A stretch of DNA of 64,000 nucleotides, taken from the NCBI GenBank assembly GCA_946415365.1, contig CAMKSE010000009.1:1-64000 (forward strand). The letters are read 5' to 3'. The position numbers and the translations under genes were made by a program. The notes below the pieces were generated by a model. It saw nothing but the letters and a program-made list of their open reading frames with translations, had not been told where the DNA came from and did not search any database. This document shows, piece after piece, positions 51,316 through 61,679 of this stretch (the first letter of the stretch is position 1; each line of letters begins with the position of its first letter). Source of the stretch: an uncultured Prevotellaceae bacterium (GTDB lineage: Bacteria > Bacteroidota > Bacteroidia > Bacteroidales > Bacteroidaceae).

Positions 51316-52665
51316 TCAGCGACTTGTGCCATTGATGATGACATTGCTGACCGTCGTATTCTCAATCATGGTCTTGTCAAAGGCATCCTGCCCGTCCTCG
51401 ACGTTGATGTTCTCGAAAGTGAAGTCCACGAGACGATACTTGTCGGACGTACCCACGTCGAAGAAGTTCCTGCACTTCATGTCGATATGGCGCATCACGA
51501 TGTTGTTGCACTGCGAGAGGGGCATATCCTCACGATCTTCTGGCTTGAAGAACTGAGTCCAGGGCCTCACCACCAGGAACGAGCCACACTGACCCTTGAT
51601 ATCCTCCACCGTCACGTACTCATAATGCTGTGGCGTATCTGGCCGCATCTTCAGCCAAAGCACACGCGCAGCAGCCTTCACGTCGATTCGGCGCAGGACG
51701 ATGTTATGGTCGAAAAGACTCTCTGAGCCTAATGTCAGACAGCCATGCACCTTGCCGTAGGTACAATCCTCGATGATGATGTTCGAGTTAGGTCCGTTGT
51801 TCTCGTCCTTGTCAGCCCAGGTGCCCTTACCACCTTTCAGCACCACGGCATCGTCGTTCACATGCATATAACAGCCATGGATCAGCACATTCTTGCAGAC
51901 ATCGAGATCGATAGCATCTGTGCTGGGACCGCCACGTTTGGGATCTACGGGCGTCACATTCTCCGTCGGTGCGAAGATGAAACAACCTAAGTAGCGCACA
52001 TTCTCACAACGGTAGAGGTGGTTAGTCCAAAAGGGTGAGTTGATGATCTTTACATCCTGCACCGTCACGTTCTTGCTGTTGGATATATAAACATTACGAG
52101 GACGCATAGCCTCGAGGTTCGTGCACTGCGGATTATACTTACGACGAATCCAGAACTCCTCCCAGTACTTCTGGCCGTTGCCGTTGATAGTTCCTGGACC
52201 CGTAATCGTAAAACCGTCCACGCCATCCGCATTCACCAGAGCGCCGAAGTAGTCGAGCGTCTGTCCCTCCATCCGCGTCTTCACCAACTTGAAGTCACGG
52301 ATACGGTCAGAGCCTTTCAGTTCCCCACCCTCCTCTATCAGAAGATGTGTCTTCGGCTTAAAAAACAGCGAGCCGCTGAGGAACGTGCCTCTCGGAATGA
52401 CGATGACGCCACCACCTTCAGCCGCACAACGATCTATCACTGCCTGCAGTTCCTTCGTCTGCACGCCGTCCGCCCAGCGGTTCACGCCATAGTCCGTCAC
52501 CACATAGCGTTTCAGTCCAGACAGGTCTACCCTGCTCGTATCACTGAACCAGGCAGGAATTTCCGTCCCGTCAGGCCACAGTTCCACCGTCTTCGCCTTC
52601 TTTTTCGCTTCTGCCGTCATGCAGCCCACAGCCAGCATCAGGCATAAAAAAACAGTCTTTCTCAT
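51316..52665 (-). CDS. GH28 polygalacturonase-like
   Basis: DYGVNRWADGVQTKELQAVIDRCAAEGGGVIVIPRGTFLSGSLFFKP...NGNGQKYW...DVCKNVLIHGCYMHVNDDAVVLKGGKG. Confidence 0.88.
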   Translation of the reverse strand: MRKTVFLCLMLAVGCMTAEAKKKAKTVELWPDGTEIPAWFSDTSRVDLSGLKRYVVTDYGVNRWADGVQTKELQAVIDRCAAEGGGVIVIPRGTFLSGSLFFKPKTHLLIEEGGELKGSDRIRDFKLVKTRMEGQTLDYFGALVNADGVDGFTITGPGTINGNGQKYWEEFWIRRKYNPQCTNLEAMRPRNVYISNSKNVTVQDVKIINSPFWTNHLYRCENVRYLGCFIFAPTENVTPVDPKRGGPSTDAIDLDVCKNVLIHGCYMHVNDDAVVLKGGKGTWADKDENNGPNSNIIIEDCTYGKVHGCLTLGSESLFDHNIVLRRIDVKAAARVLWLKMRPDTPQHYEYVTVEDIKGQCGSFLVVRPWTQFFKPEDREDMPLSQCNNIVMRHIDMKCRNFFDVGTSDKYRLVDFTFENINVEDGQDAFDKTMIENTTVSNVIINGTSR

Positions 52666-52695
52666 TGTCTTTGTGATTAGTTTTCCTTTTGTCGG

Positions 52696-52726
52696 CAAAG
52701 GTAGCGTTTTTTTCTGAAACAGCCAA
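52696..52726 (-). promoter_or_regulatory. Promoter of the GH28 gene
   Basis: Minus strand TTGG, 19 nt, TACCTTTG. Confidence 0.55.
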
Positions 52727-52768
52727 GAATTGTGTCAAAAAAACACGATACGATGGAATTCTTGTTAG

Positions 52769-52820
52769 AAGGCCTTCCAACACTTTTTTGAAGGCCTTGG
52801 AAAAAGTGTTGGAAGGCCTT
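52769..52820. repeat. 20-bp perfect inverted repeat with AAGGCCTT every 22 bp
   Basis: AAGGCCTTCCAACACTTTTT / AAAAAGTGTTGGAAGGCCTT; AAGGCCTT at 52769, 52791, 52813. Confidence 0.9.
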
Positions 52821-52856
52821 GTAAAAACAGGGGGGTAAAAAGGCCATGAAAAATGC

Positions 52857-52912
52857 TGAGTTAACTCAAAACATGAAACGAGTTAACTCAAAACACAATT
52901 TGAGTTAACTCA
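52857..52912. repeat. Three GAGTTAACTC palindromes at 22-bp period
   Basis: TGAGTTAACTCA 52857-52868, CGAGTTAACTCA 52879-52890, TGAGTTAACTCA 52901-52912. Confidence 0.9.
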
Positions 52913-52948
52913 ACGAAAAAATGTACATTTATTTGGATTCGATATTAA

Positions 52949-52992
52949 ATCGGAGTCAAATCGGAGTTAAGTCGGAGTTAAGCCGAAGTTAC
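52949..52992. repeat. Four 11-bp tandem repeats
   Basis: ATCGGAGTCAA ATCGGAGTTAA GTCGGAGTTAA GCCGAAGTTAC. Confidence 0.85.
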
Positions 52993-53022
52993 GTTTGTTC
53001 GAGTTGTGTCAAAAAAAAGAAA

Positions 53023-53060
53023 AAATGTGCATTCAAACCATATTCTATGAATGCACATTT
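53023..53060 (-). terminator. Terminator of the giant ORF
   Basis: AAATGTGCATTCA/TGAATGCACATTT perfect 13-bp stem with a T-rich tail on the minus strand. Confidence 0.75.
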
Positions 53061-53097
53061 CAACTTTATGAATTTATGTTACAAATGAAGGTGATGA

Positions 53098-56000
53098 CTA
53101 TTTCGTCATCACCTTCTTGGTCTTGCGGTCGTTTTCTGTCTGAGCTTCTATGATATAGATGCCCTTGCCTGGCAGGGTGAAGCTGTGCTCCGCAGAATCC
53201 GGGTTGGCCGTATAGAGCAAGCGACCAGACGTATCGAAGCAACGCACGACGAGGATCGGTTCTGCCGTCGAGGCAATCACCTTCGCCGTCAGTCCCTCGG
53301 TGAAGATCTGCAGGTGCGTCTCCTCAGCAGCCTCCTTCAGATTCAGTCCGCGCACAAGATAATAGCGGTTCTGCGTCTGTCCGCTGACTGTCAGTTGCAT
53401 TCCTGACTCCAACGGTGTCAGTTTCCGCTCCACGGCGTCATAGAATGAAACTGAGTCACCCAGCATCTCCACACCTTTGAAGGTCAGCGTGCAAGGAGAA
53501 TCACTATTCGACTCCACACCGAGCGACAGGCTACGGAAGTCATGAATAGAATTTATGGTGGTGGCTAATCGTCCGCAGAGAGTATATACTGTCGGCACAT
53601 GTTCTTGATCTGAGGTGATAAAGGTCTCCGTATCCTCCTCAGACAGGAAGTCATTGCTGGCACCCTCACGCTGCATCACCAAGGCACTGCTAACATAATC
53701 ATCGCGCTGTGCTGTGATAACGAGGCCCGACATACTATTCATCCCACTACGGGTCTTTAGGGTGTACAGGGGTCTATCTGTATCCTGAACATAATTATAA
53801 ACCATCACATTCTCGTAGATTTCTACAATCTCATCTGTTGCCTCGTTATACTCTGTTTTAACAACAACAGAATGGGGCGTTCCGTCTGTGCTCTTCTTAC
53901 CGAATCGCGACTGAGCCTGCATGTCATTGTTGAATGTGATAGTGGTTGCTTCGCCTGCTGTATTAGCTTGTACAAAGAAACCCTGTCCTGGAGCCAGTAC
54001 GGCAGCAGCAGTTGCAAAGTTGCTACCATTCTGAGATATCCAGTCTCCTGAGGCGACCTGCTGCACAAGTTGCTGGCCAGAATCCGTAAGAATCCAGTAT
54101 TTTTTCTGCAGGCCAGTGTTCACAATAAAGAACTGATCCATATTCAAACCACAAGGGAACGGGTTCTCAACCAGATAGTAGCCCAAATTAGATATACCAG
54201 CAGATACAGTTTCACTTATTGAGCGTAGTGTCATGGGAAGTGTTGCTACACTCCCATTATTTATTTCGTTCGTTGTGACAGTCGGCACACGAGTGTATGT
54301 ACGCGCATCACCATATTGACTGACAACTTTTTCCGTTCTCTGTATCTTATTCTCAATCTCAGGCAACAGAAGGTCAGTCTTTAGGCGTCCACGATTCTTG
54401 GCACGGTTCTTTTGAGCCTGAACCCCTTGTGCGCCAGTAAGATCTGTGTCTGTTCCTCCATCAGCGGAACCATCCTGTGAGAATTGGTAGTAGTCATACA
54501 TCTTGTCCTCCTTAGGCAGACGAATGATAGACTTATTACTACTTTGGTCATTATTTTTCAGATGGTTCATCACCATCACCGAGAAGCCACCCGTAGCGTA
54601 ATCCACCGTAGCGTCATTGTAGGTATTGCTCCAGACGCCCTTGATGGCCACATTGGCCTTCTTACCGCCCATGGGTTTATAGCCTAAGCGGTCGAGATAC
54701 TCATCGGCACCTGTTGTATCCCAGTTTGTTCCACTCCATTCCCCTTGCAATGGCGAACCCAAGTTGTCCGTCTGACTATCATCGTCAGTGCTATAATCAG
54801 AACCTATCTCATAGAGCACGGCCTTGGCCTTGTCCCAGCTGCGCTGGTAGATGGCTGGACTATATCGGTCATAGCCAGCCCCGAAAGTGACGGGATCGTA
54901 ATACGTAGTCTTTTGCTGAGCAGTACCTGTTGGTGCATACCACTCACCTGCAATTGTACCCTGCAGCGGCGATCCGAGCAGATACCAGCGTTTATTGTCA
55001 AGCTTATATTCCACCCAAGCTGAATTGTAGTTCAGCAGGTGGGCATTCATCAACTCAGTGCCAGGCTGGAAGACAATCTCGTCGCAGCTGTTCACCTGAT
55101 ACATCTCTGCCAGCAAATCACCGGAACGGCCCTTGTTAGAAGCGGGAGCAGAACCATAGGTTTCCGACCAAATATCGTAGAGGCGAGCCTGCATGTCGTA
55201 ACGCAAGATGGGCGTGGCAGAAGCCTCTGCACCCTGGCCGTTCCAATTATCCTCATCACGGAGGTTGGGGAAAGGAGAAGCCGTCAGGCTGTTCTTCCCG
55301 TCAAGCGCGTCGTAAAGCACAGGCGCATTCCCCCACTCGTCACTTTTTATTAGTACATGCGTACAATATAAAGGTGCAAAACCTTTACGGAACACGCGAT
55401 CTTTCGCAGTGCGGTAGTTATCGTAATTTGTCATATACTCATGCAACGGAGAATTTGCATTGGTCAGAGCTCCGCTGGCTCTATAGAGTTCATCCCCATT
55501 CAGACCACTACTGTTGGTCGTATTACCGTCGGCACGGCGCCAGTTCTCATCGTTGTTCCAGTCGGTATTGCCAGCTGCACCCGTCCACACCTCATAATCA
55601 GGCACAATCTTCATGTTGATAAGTATCGTTCCGTCACAAGTGTTTGCACCATTTTCTTTAAATGGCAAACTAAGCGTATAATTGTAACCTTCGCGCACCT
55701 CAAAGTTCGAAGTGAAATAGATGCACAGACGGTTATTATCTACTTCTGTGCCGCTTGCTTTCCCAGTATCAATAGCATAGAGTTTAACAATCTTTCCGAT
55801 GATAGGCAGCGAACCAACAAGGTTTCCCTGCGTGTCATATTGGTTCATTGCATTATAGATCTTCTTATCCCACGTCGGGTCGTTAGTTGACGCCAAGTAG
55901 ATGTTATGATCAGCTGCCCTCTCAACCACATTTGACCCACTAGACTGCACCTCGGCGTTTCGAATGGGTAGCCAGAGGAAGTGTTTTTCAGTACTTGCTT

Positions 56001-59000
56001 GGCTACAATAGTTTTCAGCCGGATCTTCACTCACAGTTCCATGCTTAACGGTCTCAAACTGCGCAGCCTTGGCCAATCGGATACTCAGCACAGGGTCACT
56101 GTTTGTAGGATAGGCATAAGAGGGGTATCCATTTTCATTAGGAACGAAGCCAGTCTTCAACGTTGGTGCCTTCTCGCCAAGTTTCATGCGCAAACCTTGG
56201 GGCTCATCACAATAGTAGGATACGCCGCTGACATGGCCATGATTCAATGCCTGATCGAAGTAACCGTCATGAATGGGACATGCCACGACATAGAAATAGG
56301 GTTCATCTCCAGTCCTCACTGCCGGATAACTAATGGATTTCTGGTGCAACACCAACTGACCATTGTTCACCAATTCCTTCAAATAGGTAATCATGTTATC
56401 CGTGAGATCCGGTTTGCTGGTAACTCCATCAAATGTGCTGTAATCAGCATAGTAAGCACGGAAATATGACAGGGCTTCATCAAGCCTGACTGTTTCACTA
56501 CCAAACGTTTTCTTCTGAAGATGATAATTTTCTATCGTTGCTGGCACCTTAGGATTAGCCGATAAGTCGCCTAACCACCAGTCGAAGTTCAGGTTAGTCA
56601 GTGGCACCTCCACTCCATTGTAGTTATAGCCCCTAAGGTCAGTGAGTAGTGTAGGTATCTTTCCCTCGCATACCTCCAGTTCCTGAGTCGTGTTAGATGT
56701 TTCCATACTCAGAATCTTATAAGGCGGTGTCAGTTGGAACACGTTTTCCTTAGTACAATCTGAGCATATGTTGAATGTGCTGAAACGGTCGCTGACATTT
56801 GAAATACCACTATTGTTGGTAACAATATAATAAACAGTATTGAGTTCCCATGGTAATTTGGGAGAATTACCATTCATCACAAGAGAGCGCTCACCAGTTT
56901 CTGGATCTGTATAACCAAAGATGGGCTTCAGACCATTAACTGCCTTCACAAAAGAATAAGTCTCCTGATCTTCAAATCTGTGACTCCAATGGTAGTTCAG
57001 CAAACCTGCACCTACTGTGGGATTGGTACTATTTGAATTCCAAATGTCTTTAGAGCCCAGCAGAGCGGCGTCAAAGGCAGCTTCGTATGCAGATTTATAT
57101 GTTGTGGTAATATCCTTATAAACACCGTCCTTGATATTCTTTTCCAAATCGCTAAGCGATATCGTAATGCTATTATAAGTACTCAACCCGCTTTGGAATG
57201 TCTTAAGAAACACATCTTTTTTCAGGAACACCATACCAAAGCTATGGTCATAATTCGTCGATGACGTATTGACGCCGGAGGCAACAACCAATTTATCGAA
57301 TCCAACGGTCATTTTTAACAGCTGCATCTCACTGGCTGTACTATTGACGCAGAGCGGTGTATTCATCTCCGGCTCAACCTCTGGCGCCATAGCATACACC
57401 TCGATATTGTCGAGCATGAAGTCACCACCAGTAGAACTGACGCAATTGTTGTTCACCTCTACCCACTGTCTTTCGTAATGTGTTGATATATTGAACTCGA
57501 AATAGAATTGCTGCCATACAACATGGTCAGCACCCGTACCGCCATCTACTCCAGTACCATTATCCAACTCATAGCACTGTCCTGGACAGAAACGATAAAT
57601 ATTATCCGTTACTTTCACACCATTTTCCGTTCGCTCTCCTTTCACCGTAAGGGTAACACTACCAGGACAACGGTCATCATTCGTCACTTTATTAGAGCCT
57701 GATATCCACCCCGTACACATCAACAAGTCGTTCGAACAAAACTCACCCACAAAAGGAATAGAGCAAATGTCTCCAGGCTGTTCCGATGCATCAATATAAA
57801 GGAAAGCCGACTGCATACCGGCATCAGGAGATTTATTATAACCGTAAGTTTCATGATCCACTGGCAGAGTAGTTTGATTATTTCCATATCGCGTAGGCAT
57901 AGTCGTAACCAGTGCGTATGACCCCCAGCTGGGATTATCACCGTCGAAGCCATAGTTCGTATTGTCGAAAGTCAGAGGCAGCGGACTGGAATTGGCAATT
58001 GGTTCCCATTCGTAATTGTCATACACGCCATTGTTGTGGACGTAGTATTTTGAGCAATTCTTAAATGTCTGACCTGTTGGAAAGTCAAAAGTAATCTTGG
58101 CAATAGGATCTCCTGCTTTTTGCCCCAACTCCTTCGGATCTCTGTCGGAACCTTTCACCTGAGCGGAACCGTTCACAGAAGTCCACGGCAAGGTAGCGGT
58201 TCCTGCATCAAAGATAATAGTAAACTTTGCAATCTGATAATTAACTCCACCGTATGTGAAATAAACTTTCACGTATGCAGGATTCGCTTCGCCGGTTGCT
58301 GAGACTTCTCCACTATTAGGATATTTAAAAGCCGCAAAACGGCTGTCACCATAACTTTTGCCTCCACCATTTTTTCCCTCATCATAGAGATAGTATCCTT
58401 TGTTATCTTTCCCGCCCTTGGTAATGCCTGTATTACCGGGTTCAACAACAACATTTATATATCCTTCAGTATTGCTTGTAACAGCCGATATCAGATTTTC
58501 ATCACCCGTTCCGCCACTGAAAACCCAATAGTCTCGGAACAGGTGTTTTATACCAATGAACTCGCCTTGATATGCTGCAGACTTACTTCCTTCATAAGAT
58601 ACTGTCTTGGCTGGGAAATGATATGTTTTTTCTTCAAGCCAGGTATTACCTGTACATGCCATCAAATCATTTGCCATCTCCTTTGCATCCTTCATATAAT
58701 AGATATAGCGCATGGTAAGCGACGGTTCTTCCAGGTCACCGTCAAGGTGCGAAGTGCTATTCTTGTACGTAAAATCAGAGTAACGTGACACGTCGGCAGC
58801 CAGCGTAAAAGCCTGTCCATCACTATTATTGTAAGTTAAATAATTCAACTCGTATGTTCTGGCACCAGGGAAGATTGTTCCCCAATCAAGGCGTTCACCC
58901 GTCACAATACCATTGTTATAGAGATAACTCATCACCTCTACGTCATTAACTTTCAGCCGGAAATGGTCTTTCAGGTCATTAAGATTGGTATCATCGCCAT

Positions 59001-61644
59001 ACTTATACCAGCGCTGGAAGAGACGGTGGTCGTTGTTGTTGGTGAGTACCGTTGGCAGACCGTAAGTGACGACGTCCCCTTTCTTCACATAGTGAGTAAT
59101 CTTGAACTCGTTCACCTTCTGCGTGCCGTCGTTATTCCGCCATTCCGAGATGTCATTAGTAATCAATCCTTGCTGACTATACACCTTTTGCTGCGCTTCA
59201 GAGGTAGGATTATATGTATAGTAAAGTCTCACATTAGACACCTTATGAGTTACATCGTGCATGATGCGCGTCTCGGTTTTGGGAAGCCACGTCACGGTGA
59301 ACATCGAGTTTATATCGGTGTTCTTGTAAATACCGCGATCGGTACCTGTCGGCGCAGTGGCGGTCAGCGAATTTCCTATACCGTCGTAGTACAAGCCGTT
59401 CCAGCTTCGGAATCTAAAGTGTGCATAGTCGTCAAGCTGCTCCAGCTCCCATAGTTCCGGGTTAAAGTCGTTATAGGTTTTCAGGGTTGCAGTCTGATTC
59501 GAGCCAACGCCAACCATCTGGTTGCCATATTTAAGGGAAACTTGATAGTACTCATCCGTCTGTACCACTTCCACAGGGTAGAAACCGGCATACCACCAAT
59601 TATTATTTGTATCTTCACCCGACCATTGCAGCACTTGCCAACCATCACCATCGGCATGGTGCAGGTAACGATGTTCGTTAGTCTTCTCCAGCGTAATACT
59701 GGTAACAATACCAGAGCCGTTCCCTACTTTAATAGAATTCAAATGAGCGTATGAGACACTGGGGTAATACTCCACTTCTACCCTCGGATTCTTAATATAG
59801 CCTGCACCTGCAGCTAAATTGTAGACAAGAATAGTTTTTACTTTGCTGTCCGTGAATGCATCGGTAATATCAAAGGAGAGTTCTGTATCATCATTAGTGG
59901 TTTTTGCCACATACTGTGGATCACCTAAAAGGGTGATTGAACGGTCGGCAGAATTCCATGTCATCGTTGATGACCAATCTGAGTTATTATATCCCACGCC
60001 ATATTGCAAAGCACGGTCTGTAAACTGCTGAAAGTCACCTTTCAACGTAACCCTTGTAATGGTTCCGCTAAGGTCGGAAGCATCCACCTGAAGATAAGCA
60101 ATGTTGTTCACTCCATAACTTTCCATAGCAAGATTAACTATGCTATTGGAAGAAGTGGAAGAAATCTTGTTATACCCACAATAAGCTGGGTTTCCAGCTG
60201 CAATATCTCCATACGAAGTATTTGCTTCATTATAATTGACATAGGTCATCTTAACCGTAGCAGAAGCTGTCGTTGTTGTATTTAGCTCCAAGTTCGTCAA
60301 ATCAACCTCGGCTTTTCCGTCGCTGCCGATAGTGACATTCTTTTCTACGAACGCACCACCGTCGGCATCATAGCCGGGCTGATCCGAAGCAATGGGTTCT
60401 ACTCGGTCCATCAGGAAACGGAGTTGCATATAAGGTGTGCCCTCTACCAAGATCTTCTTGTATCCTGTCAGGTCAGCATACTTCAAATAGTTCACGTGCC
60501 AACCGTCGCCATAAACAGTACTGCCGGCAGAAAGCTGTGTGTTATTACCAAAGTAAACATCAACATGAGTAGGCGTGTCAGAGGTTTTCGTTTCATTGGC
60601 TCCATAGCCATTCCACTCAAAGAACATGTTGGCGGTCAGTGGCTCCGTTACGTTGTTTGTGTTCTGTATGCGTGTATAGCGATTTGCCAAAGGATCTTCA
60701 AGCGTATAGGTGCCTTTGGTAGCATCCTTGCTTTCCAATGCGCAATCATATACGCCAGAATGATTATGTTCGTTCAGATACTGCTCTGTGCCATACTTCT
60801 TGATATAGAACCGACCTTCCTCATCAGCTTTCTCTAACGTCCAGAGGCCATCCTTATGGTAGGCTGCCACTGTCGGCAATGAACAAAGAGGTTTGTCCGC
60901 AGGAATGATGGATTGCTGAGAAGACACATCAGATGACCACCAATTATTACCGAGAGAGGACGATGCCGTGCCAGAATAGGTCAGATAGTGGCGGGTAGTT
61001 GCCAATGTTGGGTCGGTGTTTCCTACATCGCCTTTTGCTTCTCCTCGATAATAAATAATGAAAGCCGAATTACTCTTCAGCTTAACAAAGCGAAGACGAG
61101 TCCAATCATAGTAGGAGGACCTTCTTGTGACATTACATATTAAATCCGTCCATTCAGCATTATTATTTCGATACATGGGATAGACATCGTTAGCAACAGA
61201 GATATCATATCCATCCCCTAATGAGAAAAAGGTTAATATAGAAGCAGACGTAGAATTATCGACACACCTAACTCTTGCACTTCCTCCTGTTTCAAAGTAC
61301 AAATAATGTCCATCTTTGTTTTTCAGCTTAAAATGAGTAGCATCACCAGCAGCCTCCAACGTCCACAAGCGGTTATTTGCGTATGGAAGGAAATCCTGTG
61401 CTCTCGCTATCTGGTTCACCCCGCAATCAGTCAAATAACTACGAATAGAAGTCCCATTATAGAACTGGATATAGTAATAATTTCCATCACCGATAATCGT
61501 GGCGGGATCCATGGTCTCGAAGGCATCAGGCAGTCCTACGGTCTGCGCCAGTGTTGGTTGATTATTAAATAGAGTCAATGCTCCGAGCAGGAGGACTATT
61601 CGAAGCAGGGAGGAGGTATATTTGAGAAGCTGTTTCATTTTCAT
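53098..61644 (-). CDS. Giant secreted protein (2848 aa) with ricin/beta-trefoil-like N-terminal modules and a sorting-type C-terminus
   Basis: Signal peptide; LWTLEAAGDATHFKLKNKDGHYLYF and related segments; C-terminus VVRCFDTSGRLLYTANPDSAEHSFTLPGKGIYIIEAQTENDRKTKKVMTK. Confidence 0.8.
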   Translation of the reverse strand: MKMKQLLKYTSSLLRIVLLLGALTLFNNQPTLAQTVGLPDAFETMDPATIIGDGNYYYIQFYNGTSIRSYLTDCGVNQIARAQDFLPYANNRLWTLEAAGDATHFKLKNKDGHYLYFETGGSARVRCVDNSTSASILTFFSLGDGYDISVANDVYPMYRNNNAEWTDLICNVTRRSSYYDWTRLRFVKLKSNSAFIIYYRGEAKGDVGNTDPTLATTRHYLTYSGTASSSLGNNWWSSDVSSQQSIIPADKPLCSLPTVAAYHKDGLWTLEKADEEGRFYIKKYGTEQYLNEHNHSGVYDCALESKDATKGTYTLEDPLANRYTRIQNTNNVTEPLTANMFFEWNGYGANETKTSDTPTHVDVYFGNNTQLSAGSTVYGDGWHVNYLKYADLTGYKKILVEGTPYMQLRFLMDRVEPIASDQPGYDADGGAFVEKNVTIGSDGKAEVDLTNLELNTTTTASATVKMTYVNYNEANTSYGDIAAGNPAYCGYNKISSTSSNSIVNLAMESYGVNNIAYLQVDASDLSGTITRVTLKGDFQQFTDRALQYGVGYNNSDWSSTMTWNSADRSITLLGDPQYVAKTTNDDTELSFDITDAFTDSKVKTILVYNLAAGAGYIKNPRVEVEYYPSVSYAHLNSIKVGNGSGIVTSITLEKTNEHRYLHHADGDGWQVLQWSGEDTNNNWWYAGFYPVEVVQTDEYYQVSLKYGNQMVGVGSNQTATLKTYNDFNPELWELEQLDDYAHFRFRSWNGLYYDGIGNSLTATAPTGTDRGIYKNTDINSMFTVTWLPKTETRIMHDVTHKVSNVRLYYTYNPTSEAQQKVYSQQGLITNDISEWRNNDGTQKVNEFKITHYVKKGDVVTYGLPTVLTNNNDHRLFQRWYKYGDDTNLNDLKDHFRLKVNDVEVMSYLYNNGIVTGERLDWGTIFPGARTYELNYLTYNNSDGQAFTLAADVSRYSDFTYKNSTSHLDGDLEEPSLTMRYIYYMKDAKEMANDLMACTGNTWLEEKTYHFPAKTVSYEGSKSAAYQGEFIGIKHLFRDYWVFSGGTGDENLISAVTSNTEGYINVVVEPGNTGITKGGKDNKGYYLYDEGKNGGGKSYGDSRFAAFKYPNSGEVSATGEANPAYVKVYFTYGGVNYQIAKFTIIFDAGTATLPWTSVNGSAQVKGSDRDPKELGQKAGDPIAKITFDFPTGQTFKNCSKYYVHNNGVYDNYEWEPIANSSPLPLTFDNTNYGFDGDNPSWGSYALVTTMPTRYGNNQTTLPVDHETYGYNKSPDAGMQSAFLYIDASEQPGDICSIPFVGEFCSNDLLMCTGWISGSNKVTNDDRCPGSVTLTVKGERTENGVKVTDNIYRFCPGQCYELDNGTGVDGGTGADHVVWQQFYFEFNISTHYERQWVEVNNNCVSSTGGDFMLDNIEVYAMAPEVEPEMNTPLCVNSTASEMQLLKMTVGFDKLVVASGVNTSSTNYDHSFGMVFLKKDVFLKTFQSGLSTYNSITISLSDLEKNIKDGVYKDITTTYKSAYEAAFDAALLGSKDIWNSNSTNPTVGAGLLNYHWSHRFEDQETYSFVKAVNGLKPIFGYTDPETGERSLVMNGNSPKLPWELNTVYYIVTNNSGISNVSDRFSTFNICSDCTKENVFQLTPPYKILSMETSNTTQELEVCEGKIPTLLTDLRGYNYNGVEVPLTNLNFDWWLGDLSANPKVPATIENYHLQKKTFGSETVRLDEALSYFRAYYADYSTFDGVTSKPDLTDNMITYLKELVNNGQLVLHQKSISYPAVRTGDEPYFYVVACPIHDGYFDQALNHGHVSGVSYYCDEPQGLRMKLGEKAPTLKTGFVPNENGYPSYAYPTNSDPVLSIRLAKAAQFETVKHGTVSEDPAENYCSQASTEKHFLWLPIRNAEVQSSGSNVVERAADHNIYLASTNDPTWDKKIYNAMNQYDTQGNLVGSLPIIGKIVKLYAIDTGKASGTEVDNNRLCIYFTSNFEVREGYNYTLSLPFKENGANTCDGTILINMKIVPDYEVWTGAAGNTDWNNDENWRRADGNTTNSSGLNGDELYRASGALTNANSPLHEYMTNYDNYRTAKDRVFRKGFAPLYCTHVLIKSDEWGNAPVLYDALDGKNSLTASPFPNLRDEDNWNGQGAEASATPILRYDMQARLYDIWSETYGSAPASNKGRSGDLLAEMYQVNSCDEIVFQPGTELMNAHLLNYNSAWVEYKLDNKRWYLLGSPLQGTIAGEWYAPTGTAQQKTTYYDPVTFGAGYDRYSPAIYQRSWDKAKAVLYEIGSDYSTDDDSQTDNLGSPLQGEWSGTNWDTTGADEYLDRLGYKPMGGKKANVAIKGVWSNTYNDATVDYATGGFSVMVMNHLKNNDQSSNKSIIRLPKEDKMYDYYQFSQDGSADGGTDTDLTGAQGVQAQKNRAKNRGRLKTDLLLPEIENKIQRTEKVVSQYGDARTYTRVPTVTTNEINNGSVATLPMTLRSISETVSAGISNLGYYLVENPFPCGLNMDQFFIVNTGLQKKYWILTDSGQQLVQQVASGDWISQNGSNFATAAAVLAPGQGFFVQANTAGEATTITFNNDMQAQSRFGKKSTDGTPHSVVVKTEYNEATDEIVEIYENVMVYNYVQDTDRPLYTLKTRSGMNSMSGLVITAQRDDYVSSALVMQREGASNDFLSEEDTETFITSDQEHVPTVYTLCGRLATTINSIHDFRSLSLGVESNSDSPCTLTFKGVEMLGDSVSFYDAVERKLTPLESGMQLTVSGQTQNRYYLVRGLNLKEAAEETHLQIFTEGLTAKVIASTAEPILVVRCFDTSGRLLYTANPDSAEHSFTLPGKGIYIIEAQTENDRKTKKVMTK

Positions 61645-61679
61645 TGCTTTTTGCTTTTACTTATGTAGAGCTGATGTTT

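Noticed and set aside
52857-52992. Possible CRISPR array
   Set aside because: Repeats are only 10-12 bp at 22-bp and 11-bp periods with no spacer-sized unique segments and no cas genes
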